A stretch of 64,000 nt of DNA from Acetatifactor sp. GTDB taxonomy: Bacteria > Bacillota > Clostridia > Lachnospirales > Lachnospiraceae. The notes beneath the pieces are model-generated. The model saw only the letters and a list, made by a program, of their open reading frames with translations, was not told where the DNA came from and ran no database searches. Made by a program: the position numbers and the translations under genes. Position 1 is the first letter of the stretch. Each line of letters opens with the position of its first letter. Positions 34,564 through 43,691 of this stretch are shown in pieces. The DNA lies in NCBI GenBank assembly GCA_016290775.1, contig JAEEVF010000002.1, positions 1 to 64,000 on the forward strand, given 5' to 3'.

Positions 34564-34590
34564 CGGGCAGGTCATACCTGCCCGTTTTTT
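34564..34590 (+). terminator. Rho-independent terminator
   Basis: Perfect 9-bp stem CGGGCAGGT/ACCTGCCCG with a CAT loop and six T. A run of A on the left side means it may also work for the convergent mtnN gene. Confidence 0.9.
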
Positions 34591-34596
34591 ATGTCG

Positions 34597-35310
34597 TTAT
34601 ATCGTTGTCACAAGGTCTTCCACAAGCTTTGCGCTGTGTGCTGCTGCCGCCTTTTCAAAGGTGGGGTAGTCCATTTCGGCGCTGTCATCTGCCTTGTCGG
34701 AGATGGCACGAAGGATCACGAAAGGAACCTTGTTTAGGTAGCAGGCGTGGGCAATGGCCGCGCCCTCCATCTCTGCGCAGTCTCCGTGGAACAGGTTGAT
34801 CAGGCGCTCCTTTACGTCCTTTTTGGCGATGAACTGATCGCCGCTGACCACTCTTCCGGTAAGTGCGTGAATGTCAGGGTTGACTTTCTTGCAGGAGGCA
34901 AGGGCAAGCTCTGCGAGGCGTTCGTCCGCAGGGAAGATGCTCATATCCATCTGCGGGATGATGCCGGGTTCATATCCCAAAGGTGTGACGTCCATGTCGT
35001 GGTACATGGCATCCTTTGAGATCAGGATGTCACCGATGTCTAGCGCTGCATTCAGGGATCCCGCAACGCCTGTGTTGATCACGTGGGTGACGTGATAATG
35101 ATCACACAAAATCTGCACGCAAAGGGCTGCATTCACCTTGCCGATGCCGCAGCGTACGATGACTACGGGAACGTCATTTAGGTCCCCTTCCAAGAAATCC
35201 ATTCCGGCAATCTGAGTCACCTTGGAATTCAGTGCCCCGTCGATCCGAAGTTCTTTTTTCAGCGCGTCAACCTCAAGCTCCATGGCGCCAATGATGCCGA
35301 TCTTATTCAT
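34597..35310 (-). CDS. mtnN: 5'-methylthioadenosine/S-adenosylhomocysteine nucleosidase
   Basis: A 237-residue nucleosidase of the Pfs/MtnN family. The start MNKIGIIGAMELEVDAL is diagnostic (catalytic Glu in GAMEXE). Also seen are NTGVAGSL, GDQFIAKK, AEMEGAAIAHACY with the ribose-binding ME pair, and AISDKAD with the catalytic Asp. It hydrolyses S-adenosylhomocysteine to adenine and S-ribosylhomocysteine, the substrate of the LuxS enzyme encoded directly upstream; the gap is only 23 bases, so luxS and mtnN form an operon. Confidence 0.95.
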   Translation of the reverse strand: MNKIGIIGAMELEVDALKKELRIDGALNSKVTQIAGMDFLEGDLNDVPVVIVRCGIGKVNAALCVQILCDHYHVTHVINTGVAGSLNAALDIGDILISKDAMYHDMDVTPLGYEPGIIPQMDMSIFPADERLAELALASCKKVNPDIHALTGRVVSGDQFIAKKDVKERLINLFHGDCAEMEGAAIAHACYLNKVPFVILRAISDKADDSAEMDYPTFEKAAAAHSAKLVEDLVTTI

Positions 35311-35333
35311 CTTTTTTCATTTCCTCCGATATA

Positions 35334-35813
35334 TTAAACAGGGTAAACAAGGCGGTCCTCACCGATGCCGTAAAGGACGTTGTCGAGATAACGCTTAGCC
35401 AGATAGTTTGCCATGCCAAGGTTCATGTCAAGATAGTTGCCGCAATCCATGGGAGAAGCGCCAGGCACTTCGCCTTGATAGTCCCGGATGAATTCAAAGG
35501 TTTCCGTGATCAGCGGAACGATCTCCTTTGAATCGAGGTCGCCTGCGAGCAAAAGATAGAACCCCGTGCGGCACCCCATGGGTCCAAAGTAAATGACCTT
35601 ATCCTTATAGGTCGGGTGGTTGCGCAGGAAGGTCGCGCCCAAGTGTTCGATGGTGTGGATCTCCGCAGTGTTCATGACGGGCTCTTCGTTCGGGCTGGTC
35701 ATGCGAAGGTCAAAGGTGGTGATGGTCTCGCTCCCTACCTTGTCCTTGCGGGAAACATAGATCCCAGGCTGTAGTTTTATGTGGTTGACGGTAAAGCTTG
35801 CAATTTTTTCCAT
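35334..35813 (-). CDS. luxS: LuxS S-ribosylhomocysteine lyase
   Basis: A 159-residue LuxS that splits S-ribosylhomocysteine into homocysteine and DPD, the precursor of autoinducer-2. The metal site is HTIEH at 53-57 with a third ligand Cys in MDCGNYLDMN. The catalytic Cys is in FGPMGCRTGF near residue 81. An AAGGAG site lies 12 bases before the ATG. Followed by mtnN on the same strand, completing the two detoxification steps of the activated methyl cycle. Confidence 0.96.
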   Translation of the reverse strand: MEKIASFTVNHIKLQPGIYVSRKDKVGSETITTFDLRMTSPNEEPVMNTAEIHTIEHLGATFLRNHPTYKDKVIYFGPMGCRTGFYLLLAGDLDSKEIVPLITETFEFIRDYQGEVPGASPMDCGNYLDMNLGMANYLAKRYLDNVLYGIGEDRLVYPV

Positions 35814-35901
35814 ATCGCTCAGACTCCTTGAATTTAATGACGGACTTACGATTACAAGTATACGTCGAAACCATGGATTTTGTAAAGGAAAGGAACGATA
35901 T

Positions 35902-35931
35902 TTGACAATTTTACCTCAACAGTGCTATTAT
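35902..35931 (+). promoter_or_regulatory. promoter for DUF3048 lipoprotein gene
   Basis: TTGACA at 35902-35907, 18-base spacer, TATTAT at 35926-35931, 59 bases before the start at 35991. Confidence 0.65.
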
Positions 35932-35990
35932 ATAGAATGCTTTATTATGTGCTAATTGGCTTTTTGATTTAAGAGAGGGAAAGACCAGAA

Positions 35991-37466
35991 ATGAAAAAGA
36001 GCATCTTGATCGTGGCGCTCGCACTGGTTCTTTGGATCTCCGCCTGCAGCATCCTCCCGGAGGATTCACCGATCATCCAGGAAGGTGAAGAATACGAGCA
36101 GAGTTCCAAAACAAGCCATAAGAACAAAAAGAATAAAACCGAAGAAACGCCTGAGCCGACGGCTCCTACGGAATCGCGCGCTGGGGAAGCGACGCCCGCG
36201 CCTGCAAAGACGCCCGCGCCCACTCCCGAGCCGACGCCCGCGCCGACTCCCACCAGGGAAAAGGATCTGCTTGAACTGGAGGAAGAGGAGAATCAGGTGG
36301 CCTTAGCGGGGGATGACACGTGGGTTGAACTACCGGAAGGCGGCGAGGAAGATCCGATCACGGAACGTGAGACCAAGCTTTTGCAGATCGATCCGGAGGA
36401 TGCGGAGGCGGTTGCCAAGTATCCGGAAGGCGAAGAAGTTGAGCTCATGCAGAGCTATCTGACTGGCACGTGGACCGACGTGAACGCGGTGAAGCGCAGA
36501 AACATTGCAGTGATGCTTCCCAACGTATATCGCGCAGGCGGTTCCAACAATTCCCCGCAGCTCAAGCTCTACGGCATCTCCAAGGCAAGCATCATCTACG
36601 AAGCGCCCGTGGAGGGCAGGAACACGGCCCTGATGGCGATCTTTGAGGATTATGACAGGCTGAAAAAGATCGGACCCGTTGCATCTTCGAGGGACTACTT
36701 CATCTACGATGCCATGTCCTTTGACTCGATCTACGTGAACTGGGGAATGGCCCGCATTTGGACCGAGGAGCTGATCAACTCTGACAGGATCGACAACCTC
36801 AGCGCCACGACGGCCGGCATCAAGGACCCCGCGAAGGAAATTTTCTATACGGACGAAAACGCCATCCCGGACGCAGGGAAGGATTACGTGGGATATCTTG
36901 ACGTCGCAAAGCTCGCAAGTACGATCGAGGCGAGAGGATATGAAAAAGAATACCGCGAGACCTTTGAGCAGGCCTTCAAGTTCGCAAACGACAAGCTCGC
37001 GACCTATCCGGACGCCAAGGACGTAGTCAAGATTTGGCCCGGCGGCAAGGTACAGAACGCCGGCGGCTACGGCAATTTCGCAGACAAGAATCCGCACTTT
37101 GAATATGATGCCGAAAAGCATCTTTACTATCGTTATCAGTTTGGCGACGTTATGACGGACGCCATGAACGGACAGAAGATCGGCGTGACAAACGTGGTCC
37201 TCAAGCTTTGTCACGGCGAAGAAAGAATGCCGGATGACGCGCGTTATGATTTCTTGGCCTTTGGAGTGCATGGCACGGGCAAGGCCTATGTCTTCACCAA
37301 TGGCAAGATGATCGAAGGAACCTGGGAGAAGTCCAGCGACCCCGGCGCGGATTATCTTTACGACGAGGAAGGCAATGAGATCGTGCTGAACCAGGGCAAA
37401 ACCTGGATCTGCTGCGTATGGCAGGAATTCGATAATTTCATCGTCATCGAATCCCCCGCAAACTAG
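35991..37466 (+). CDS. DUF3048 (YerB-type) lipoprotein
   Basis: A 491-residue lipoprotein: signal peptide with lipobox ISAC, then a Pro/Thr/Ala/Glu-rich linker at about 35-95 made of repeats of TPAPTPEP type, then DUF3048. Family segments: KASIIYEAPVEGRNTALMA, KIGPVASSRDYFI (PVRSARxYF-like), a TFEQAFKF helix, and the C-terminal QGKTWICCVWQE domain. YerB-like proteins are surface-anchored and of unknown function. AGAGAGGGAAAG site before the ATG. A terminator follows. Confidence 0.9.
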   Translation: MKKSILIVALALVLWISACSILPEDSPIIQEGEEYEQSSKTSHKNKKNKTEETPEPTAPTESRAGEATPAPAKTPAPTPEPTPAPTPTREKDLLELEEEENQVALAGDDTWVELPEGGEEDPITERETKLLQIDPEDAEAVAKYPEGEEVELMQSYLTGTWTDVNAVKRRNIAVMLPNVYRAGGSNNSPQLKLYGISKASIIYEAPVEGRNTALMAIFEDYDRLKKIGPVASSRDYFIYDAMSFDSIYVNWGMARIWTEELINSDRIDNLSATTAGIKDPAKEIFYTDENAIPDAGKDYVGYLDVAKLASTIEARGYEKEYRETFEQAFKFANDKLATYPDAKDVVKIWPGGKVQNAGGYGNFADKNPHFEYDAEKHLYYRYQFGDVMTDAMNGQKIGVTNVVLKLCHGEERMPDDARYDFLAFGVHGTGKAYVFTNGKMIEGTWEKSSDPGADYLYDEEGNEIVLNQGKTWICCVWQEFDNFIVIESPAN

Positions 37467-37477
37467 ATCAGAATAAG

Positions 37478-37519
37478 AAAAGGAACGAAACCTTGTGATC
37501 AAGGGATCGTTCCTTTTTT
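37478..37519 (+). terminator. Rho-independent terminator
   Basis: 11-bp stem AAAAGGAACGA/TCGTTCCTTTT (37478-37488 and 37507-37517) with an inner CCTTG...CAAGG helix and T-run. Confidence 0.85.
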
Positions 37520-37574
37520 GATGCGAGTTCATGAGTAGAGCACGGTCTGGTCCGTGCAGGTTGCTTTCAGAAAC

Positions 37575-39476
37575 CTATCGGATGGCCTCGCCGCGCCGCT
37601 TTTTGTTCTCCAGCTTGTTGTGGTACATGAAGCGGTCGGCCACCTTGATGAAGTCGTCCAAGGTTTCTTCGCCGCGCGGCATGTCGTAATAATATCCACT
37701 GCTCGCGTGGATCGGATAAGCTTTTTTATGGGTTTCGTTAAAGGCATCCAAGTCCTTCTCGATGGCTACAAGACACTCAATTCCGGCCGTTTCGTCGGCG
37801 TCCGGCGCGATGATATAATACTCATCACCGCCCGTCCTTGCGAAAATGCACTGGTCGTCAAAGTGTCTTGAAATGGTGGAGGCTACCTTCCTCAGGGCAA
37901 AGTCGCCTTCCGTGTGACCAAAGACGTCATTGATGACCTTTAGACTGTCCATGTCGATGACGGCAATGAAGAGTTCCCGTTCTTCCTCCTTTGCCAAGTC
38001 AAACGCCTTGCCGCCGTATTTCGTGAAGGCATTGCGGTTGTAAAGGCCCGTCAGCGAATCGTGCATGGAAGCCGTTTGGAGTTCCGCGATCATGGACTGC
38101 ATCTTTGCGAAGGTCAAGGTCTCGTAGATGTTATTGCTCAGGATCACGTCAAACTGGAAGTGCGTCTGCCCCGCAGGTTGTTCATCGTCAAAGCGGATGG
38201 CTTCATATCCAAGGCAGTAATCCAGAAAATGCAGGGGAACGAAGTACCAGGCCTGGGGCTCCGGACTAAAGAACTGCGCGGGGAGCAGGTCCTTTCGCTG
38301 GAATGGAATGTTCGCCCGAGGGATCATTTCGCCGTTTAGGAACCCGACGCGCACGTCCATTTCGTCCGTATAGCGCAACATCTTGCGATCGCTGGACATG
38401 CCGCGGTTTAAGCAAACGGCGTGGCTCCGAAGGTGCGCATAGGTCGTGTTCAGGTAGTTGCCAAGGATGTCGGAAATGAATTCCATGGTGGAATGCTCGG
38501 CAAGCTGCGTGGACATATAGCTCAGTACGGTGCTTCGGTGATTGCCCTGTTGCAGGTTTTCATAATTGTCGCGGCGGATGGACATGAGCTTTAGGTCATG
38601 TCCCTTCATGCAGCCGCAGGACTCACGCAAAGAAATGTGAGATTTTAGATAGATGGTCTTGGGTTCGGACCAGTCTGCCTGCTGCTCGTCAATGAGCTTT
38701 ACGCTCGCTTCGCCCATCTCCACAAAGGGCGCGTCTGCCGTGGTGATGGAAGGGGAGAAGGTCAGGCCGTAATCGAGTCCGTCATAGCCTGTCACGATAA
38801 CGTCATCGGGCACGCGATATCCGCGCGCGATCAGTTCGCTTGCCACCGAAACAGCCATGTAATCGTTGGCGCAAATGACTGCGTCAGGCTTTTCCGCGCC
38901 GGCAAGGAAATGATCGCAGGCCGCGGGGCCTTGATATTTCCAGAAATCTCCGTAATAAATCTGATCATCCGTCACGGGGAGATCATAGGATGCCATAATG
39001 GATTTAAAGCTCTCGAGACGCTGGATGGCGTCAAAATGATCCTTCGGGCCCGTCATGAAGCAAATGTTCCTTGCAAAATGGTCCTCGATGACGTGGCGGA
39101 TCACTGCTTCCATGCAGGTAGAATTGTCTACTAGGACAGTGTTTACGCCCGGAATGGTCATGCGGACACTAACAACGGGACAGTGACAGCGCTCTTTCAC
39201 CAATTTGATGACGGTCGCCGCATTCTCCGCCTTGTCCATGGTGTCCAAGATCAGGATCGCGCCGGAGAGCTCCTCGTAGGGCGGAAGCTGGAAGATCTGC
39301 ATGTCACCGATGCAAAACAGATCGCTCTGTCCGTAGCTTCCCTGAGATGAAAAAAGCGCAGTATTATAGCCTCGCGCCGCGGCTTCACGGATGATGCCGT
39401 CGCAGACCTTGTGCTGCACTTCGTTAGACATGTTTTCGGCAAAAACGCCGATGGTTTTTCTGCCATTGCCAAGCAT
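37575..39476 (-). CDS. LacI-type ligand-binding domain fused to GGDEF diguanylate cyclase
   Basis: A 633-residue protein. Residues about 1-280 are a periplasmic-binding fold of the LacI/PurR type: KTIGVFAENMSNEVQHKVC, ICANDYMAVSVASELIARGY and VTGYDGLDYGL. There is no N-terminal helix-turn-helix and no signal peptide, so it is a cytoplasmic sensor. The middle (about 300-450) carries a second regulatory region, and the C-terminal ~170 residues are a GGDEF domain with GGDEY near residue 560, LTGLYNRNAF and DMDSLKVINDVFGH. Output is predicted to be cyclic di-GMP controlled by a sugar-like ligand. The ATG at 39476 (GGGGG site) is preferred over TTG at 39482. Confidence 0.9.
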   Translation of the reverse strand: MLGNGRKTIGVFAENMSNEVQHKVCDGIIREAAARGYNTALFSSQGSYGQSDLFCIGDMQIFQLPPYEELSGAILILDTMDKAENAATVIKLVKERCHCPVVSVRMTIPGVNTVLVDNSTCMEAVIRHVIEDHFARNICFMTGPKDHFDAIQRLESFKSIMASYDLPVTDDQIYYGDFWKYQGPAACDHFLAGAEKPDAVICANDYMAVSVASELIARGYRVPDDVIVTGYDGLDYGLTFSPSITTADAPFVEMGEASVKLIDEQQADWSEPKTIYLKSHISLRESCGCMKGHDLKLMSIRRDNYENLQQGNHRSTVLSYMSTQLAEHSTMEFISDILGNYLNTTYAHLRSHAVCLNRGMSSDRKMLRYTDEMDVRVGFLNGEMIPRANIPFQRKDLLPAQFFSPEPQAWYFVPLHFLDYCLGYEAIRFDDEQPAGQTHFQFDVILSNNIYETLTFAKMQSMIAELQTASMHDSLTGLYNRNAFTKYGGKAFDLAKEEERELFIAVIDMDSLKVINDVFGHTEGDFALRKVASTISRHFDDQCIFARTGGDEYYIIAPDADETAGIECLVAIEKDLDAFNETHKKAYPIHASSGYYYDMPRGEETLDDFIKVADRFMYHNKLENKKRRGEAIR

Positions 39477-39631
39477 AGCCAAACCCCCTAATCCATACCT
39501 CCTTTTATTCTACCAAAGTTATCTGAAAAAAGCAACGCATACGATTAAGTTTCGGAAAATTTGAATTCCCTCCCTGCGGTCGGGATTATGGAATGCTACG
39601 CATTCCAAGCCTTGGACGTGCTCTTTTTGGC

Positions 39632-40708
39632 TCATTTTGCTTTGTCGTATGCAATCTGCTTAAACAAGTTGTAGAGGCCGCTGGTGATGGCATTGTTGTC
39701 GTGGTCAGCGCCGGTGATCTCGTACCAAATATGGTCGGTGCCGTTTGCCTCGAGGAGTTCGTGGTAGGACTTGGGATAGGTGCCAACCACGGAATCACGG
39801 GTTCCACAGCAGAGAATGAAAACGTTCGGCGTGGTCGCATCATCCGTAAACTTCACGTCGCTTTCTGCAAGCTGGCCAGGGTGGGTCATGAACTTATCCG
39901 TGGTAGCCACGATGCCAGGCGCGGCGGAGATGGCGCACACATATCCAAACAGTTCGGGGCGCTGCAATGTGATAAAGATCGTCTCGCGACCGCCCATGGA
40001 AAAGCCTGCAAGATAGGTGTTCTCGCGTCCCGTGAGAACGGAATAGGTGCTTTCGATATGCGGCATCAGGTCATTTACCAGATCGTTGATGAAGTTGTCA
40101 TAGGGCAGGCAGCTTTCCGCATCAAAGCCAGGCTGCTGCTTGGGATCGGAAGCGGCATACATGTTCGGGCACACGATGATCGTCTCATCGATCAGGCCGT
40201 CCGCAGCCATGTTTCCAACGATCTCCTTGATCTTGTTGCTTGCGTCGCCGGAGAAAGAATATTCATTGCCAAAGATCCCGTGTAAGAGATAGAGCACGGG
40301 ATATTTTTTATCCGTGGAATAATCCGCGGGAAGGAGAATGCAGTAGCCGCGCTCAAGCCCGCAGGTCATGGAATCATAGGTCCCGTGAGTGAATTCTCCG
40401 TAGGTTACGTCCTTGCGTTTTGCCGTATATGTAACCGGGCAGCGTTCCTCTATCTCGTCATTTAATTCGGCAGGTGCTTCCGTGGCTTCCTGTACTTCCG
40501 AAGATTTCTCTTCCGTCGCAAGGCCGGTTGCGAACATGCCTTTGTCTTCCTCACTTTGCGTACTTGCGCTGCTTTCCGCCATGGTTTCTTCACTTGTGAC
40601 ACGATTGTCAGCAGTCATGATGGTTCCCTCCTGAACTTTCTCATTGCACGCACACAGAAGCGTTGCCATCAGGAATGCAAGGATTGCGGAGATATATGCT
40701 TTTTTCAT
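39632..40708 (-). CDS. esterase-family lipoprotein
   Basis: A 358-residue lipoprotein with lipobox LCAC in the first 22 residues, a Glu/Thr-rich linker, and an alpha/beta-hydrolase of the esterase D/feruloyl-esterase type. The nucleophile elbow is GFSMGGRETIF. The oxyanion strand is VLYLLHGIFGNE and the likely catalytic His is in TGADHDNNAI; an acidic residue in the CGTRD region is a candidate Asp. Candidates are removal of acetyl or feruloyl groups from plant polysaccharides outside the cell, but the substrate is inferred. The longer frame from 40768 lacks a signal peptide, while the ATG at 40708 begins one. Confidence 0.88.
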   Translation of the reverse strand: MKKAYISAILAFLMATLLCACNEKVQEGTIMTADNRVTSEETMAESSASTQSEEDKGMFATGLATEEKSSEVQEATEAPAELNDEIEERCPVTYTAKRKDVTYGEFTHGTYDSMTCGLERGYCILLPADYSTDKKYPVLYLLHGIFGNEYSFSGDASNKIKEIVGNMAADGLIDETIIVCPNMYAASDPKQQPGFDAESCLPYDNFINDLVNDLMPHIESTYSVLTGRENTYLAGFSMGGRETIFITLQRPELFGYVCAISAAPGIVATTDKFMTHPGQLAESDVKFTDDATTPNVFILCCGTRDSVVGTYPKSYHELLEANGTDHIWYEITGADHDNNAITSGLYNLFKQIAYDKAK

Positions 40709-40885
40709 GATAAAATGCCTCCTTACGTCGTGCCGTGCTTGGGCGATATGCCTTTTCAAGTATATCAAAAATGCATCGCAAGGTCAATTTAGATTAAAGT
40801 TGACCAAATCCCGTTATCGCATTAGAATGATATATGATGGAAACCGACACTAGTTTTGAATTGCCGTAAAGCAGAAAGGAAAAAG

Positions 40886-42595
40886 ATGAAAAAAACACTT
40901 CTGACCGTGATCGTGATCACTTTGCTCATGGCGTTTTGTGCCTGCACGAACATGGCGCCGCTCTACAACACTGCGTCGCAGGCTGGCGCAACAAGCGAAC
41001 CTGCAACAACGAAGGAACCTGAGCCGACGAAGACGCCCGACGTACAGCCAACGCCTGTCGCGACGGCAGAGCCAGAGGAGACGCCTGCTCCGAAAATGAC
41101 GATCCCTCCGCTCCCGGAAGGCTTTTCAGATGCGGAATTGATGGAGAAGGCCAAGGACGAGATTTCAAAGGTTCAGTACGCTTCTTACGTTGAGGAATGG
41201 ATCGACGGGAGCGGAGAGGATTATGAGAGATTGTATAACGCGTTTTTGGGATACAGAGACGACGATCTCCTGTACAACAAGGTCATCACGGCATATGACG
41301 CTGAAGGAAACGCAAGACAGGTGAAATGTTACTTAGATGGCAAGGAGGTGCTCTCAGTCGACTACAGCCACTTTGGCACATTGACTACCGAGGGAGGTTC
41401 CGAGGAACCGTCTTGGGGGCTCTGGTCGCCGCTTTCTTATGTGGAGAAGGACTCGCAGGGACGGAAAGTGGCCGCACTGACGGACTATGACGAAGACGAG
41501 GGGTATTTTCGTACCCATGAATGGATGTGGACTCCGTATGCTGTTAAGTTTTTCTATGCCTATGACGAGGAGGGGAGACTAGCCTCTAAGCAAATGTTCA
41601 AAGGCGATTCGTTTGAGAAAGAGATCGATTATGCCTATGACGAGGAGGGAAGACTGGCCTCCATGCAAGAATTCAATGGCGAGAAGCTGTATCAGACGGT
41701 TTATGGCTATGACGAAGGCGGAAATCTGATCACCGTGAACGGCCATGAGGAATATAGGTATACTTGGGACGAAAAAGGGCGGATTGCAAGCGTGACTTGC
41801 GTTGCCTACTCTGACGAGCCCCTGTATGAGTTAAAGTATTTTGAAAACGGGCCAGTGCTGATGACAAAGAAGATAAGGGAGGATAACGAGTATGTGTTTG
41901 ATTATCCGGCATATCTTTTCTTTCCGAGCGCCGAGGTCAGAAATATCCTGGAAACCGGAAAGGGGTTTACTTTTTATGGTAAAAGTAACTTGTTTTATAT
42001 GATAGTGCCTGAGACATTGGCGAAGAATTGGCCTGATCTTATGGATATAGATTTCGAAGCGAAAGCTCTGGAGTATTGCAGTTACCCCGCGGAGGAAGGA
42101 TTATTCCTTGCAAGGATTGTCCATACCTATGACGGCTATGACGAAGAGCCCTTCGATGACATCATCGAAAGATTGCTTACACAGAAGGAACTTCCTATGA
42201 ACAAAACAGTTCATACGATTGAAGGAGCGAATAACACATACGAAAATGACCGACTGACCGGTTGTTATTACTATGGCGGCGGTGGCGGATCGCCCAGGAG
42301 TGAATATATTGAATATGACGATGCCGGTCGGCCTACGGAGTGGTATGTCGGCAGCGACGGAAGTGTTTGCTACGAGATGGAATATAACGACGCAGGCCAT
42401 ATTTCGAAAGTCACTTACGTGCTTGAACCGTCAGGTCTTTCGGGAGACGAGGACCACCGTGAGGCGACGGTGACCTATACCTATGACGGGAACGGAGAGC
42501 TTACTGGCATGACGGGTGAGTTTTCGTATGAATATACGGATGAAAATTATACGAAGAAGAAATACCATCAGACCTACTACTTAAAGCGGTATTAG
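40886..42595 (+). CDS. lipoprotein with YD-type repeats
   Basis: A 569-residue lipoprotein. Lipobox in CACT (about residue 19), then a Thr/Pro/Glu linker with repeats of TPDVQPTPVATAEPEE type. The mature part holds at least six YD/RHS-like repeats, such as YAYDEEGRLASKQ, YAYDEEGRLASMQ, YGYDEGGNLITV, YTWDEKGRIASV and YTYDGNGELTGM. Full-length RHS toxins are much larger and carry a core cage; none is present, so it is a YD-repeat surface protein rather than a toxin. The ATG at 40886 has an AAAGGAAAAAG site; upstream start 40856 adds an unlikely N-terminus. Confidence 0.87.
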   Translation: MKKTLLTVIVITLLMAFCACTNMAPLYNTASQAGATSEPATTKEPEPTKTPDVQPTPVATAEPEETPAPKMTIPPLPEGFSDAELMEKAKDEISKVQYASYVEEWIDGSGEDYERLYNAFLGYRDDDLLYNKVITAYDAEGNARQVKCYLDGKEVLSVDYSHFGTLTTEGGSEEPSWGLWSPLSYVEKDSQGRKVAALTDYDEDEGYFRTHEWMWTPYAVKFFYAYDEEGRLASKQMFKGDSFEKEIDYAYDEEGRLASMQEFNGEKLYQTVYGYDEGGNLITVNGHEEYRYTWDEKGRIASVTCVAYSDEPLYELKYFENGPVLMTKKIREDNEYVFDYPAYLFFPSAEVRNILETGKGFTFYGKSNLFYMIVPETLAKNWPDLMDIDFEAKALEYCSYPAEEGLFLARIVHTYDGYDEEPFDDIIERLLTQKELPMNKTVHTIEGANNTYENDRLTGCYYYGGGGGSPRSEYIEYDDAGRPTEWYVGSDGSVCYEMEYNDAGHISKVTYVLEPSGLSGDEDHREATVTYTYDGNGELTGMTGEFSYEYTDENYTKKKYHQTYYLKRY

Positions 42596-42642
42596 AGACT
42601 TGGGCACTAATAAGCCCTGCACGATCACGAAAGGAGATCACA

Positions 42643-43569
42643 ATGCAGACGATCAACATCGCAAATGGACCAGAGGGCGCATCCAGACTTATTTTGGGAT
42701 GCATGAGAATGCCCGCGCTTTCGAAAGAAGATGCGGCGAAGATGATCGAGACGGCGGTATCGCTGGGGATCAATTACGTGGACCACGCAACCTGCTACGG
42801 AGGCGGCGAGGCGGAGGTTCGATTTGCGCAGGCCCTTGCACTGACCGACGTAAAGCGGGAGGACTTGATCATTCAGTCCAAATGCGGCATCCGATTTGAA
42901 AACCAGACCTTTGACTGGAGTAAGTCCAACATCGTCGAGAGCGTGGACGGCATTCTGCAAAGGCTGAACATGGAATATCTGGACGTGCTGCTCCTTCACA
43001 GGCCGGATCTTCTCTATGATCCCGAGGAGATCGCGGAGGCGTTTGATGCGCTGGAAGCGGCTGGGAAGGTAAGACATTTCGGCGTGAGCAACACGCTTCC
43101 GATGCAGATGGAGCTTTTGAAAAAGTACGTAAAGCAGCCCCTGAAGATCAATCAGTTGCAGCTTTCCTTGGAGCAGTCCCAGCTGATTGATCAAGGCCTT
43201 TACATGAACAACAAGACGACGGACATGTCCATGATGCGCGACGGCAGCGCCTTGGATTACTGCAGGTTGAATGACATTACGATCCAGGCGTGGTCACCGC
43301 TTCAGCATGGCATGTTCCAGGGAATGTTTGTGGATAATCCGGACTTCCCGGAGATCAACAAGGCGCTGGAGGAACTGGCGGAGAAATATGACGTCACCAA
43401 GACGGCCATTGCCATTGCATGGATCCTGCGCCATCCCGCGAAGATGCAGGTCATCACGGGAACCATGAATCCCAAGCACCTGCAGGAGATGGCCGAGGCA
43501 GACAAGGTTTGGCTTACGCACGAAGAGTGGTATAAGTTGTATCTTGCGTCAGGGAAGTTTTTGCCGTAA
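42643..43569 (+). CDS. aldo/keto reductase
   Basis: A 308-residue NADPH-dependent aldo/keto reductase. Motifs: ASRLILGCMRMP, NYVDHATCYGGG with catalytic Asp and Tyr, LDVLLLHRPD with the catalytic His, VSNTLPMQMELL, and a C-terminal IRHPAKMQVITGTMNP NADP-binding block. This subgroup resembles YdhF/oxidoreductase-like enzymes of Firmicutes. AAAGGAG site before the ATG. Confidence 0.93.
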   Translation: MQTINIANGPEGASRLILGCMRMPALSKEDAAKMIETAVSLGINYVDHATCYGGGEAEVRFAQALALTDVKREDLIIQSKCGIRFENQTFDWSKSNIVESVDGILQRLNMEYLDVLLLHRPDLLYDPEEIAEAFDALEAAGKVRHFGVSNTLPMQMELLKKYVKQPLKINQLQLSLEQSQLIDQGLYMNNKTTDMSMMRDGSALDYCRLNDITIQAWSPLQHGMFQGMFVDNPDFPEINKALEELAEKYDVTKTAIAIAWILRHPAKMQVITGTMNPKHLQEMAEADKVWLTHEEWYKLYLASGKFLP

Positions 43570-43579
43570 GGGGTAAAAA

Positions 43580-43624
43580 TTTAGGGAACTTTTGAGTGGG
43601 AAAATGCATCAAAAGTTCCCTAAA
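43580..43624. repeat. 16-bp perfect hairpin
   Basis: TTTAGGGAACTTTTGA at 43580-43595 pairs perfectly with 43609-43624 around a 13-base loop. No T-run follows on the plus strand; on the minus strand the stem is followed by AATTTTTAC. It follows the reductase stop by 10 bases and may act as a weak terminator or RNA-stabilising end. Confidence 0.7.
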
Positions 43625-43691
43625 AAAAGAATCGTGAATGTTGAAGATGAGATGGAGTACATGAAGAAAAGGCTGAGAATCATAGCGATAT

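Noticed and set aside
36330..37532. 400-codon open frame on the minus strand
   Set aside because: Antisense to the DUF3048 lipoprotein, Val/His/Arg-rich with no motif or ribosome site.
40886..42595. RHS-type polymorphic toxin
   Set aside because: Only six or so YD repeats, lipoprotein anchor, and no core cage or variable C-terminal toxin.
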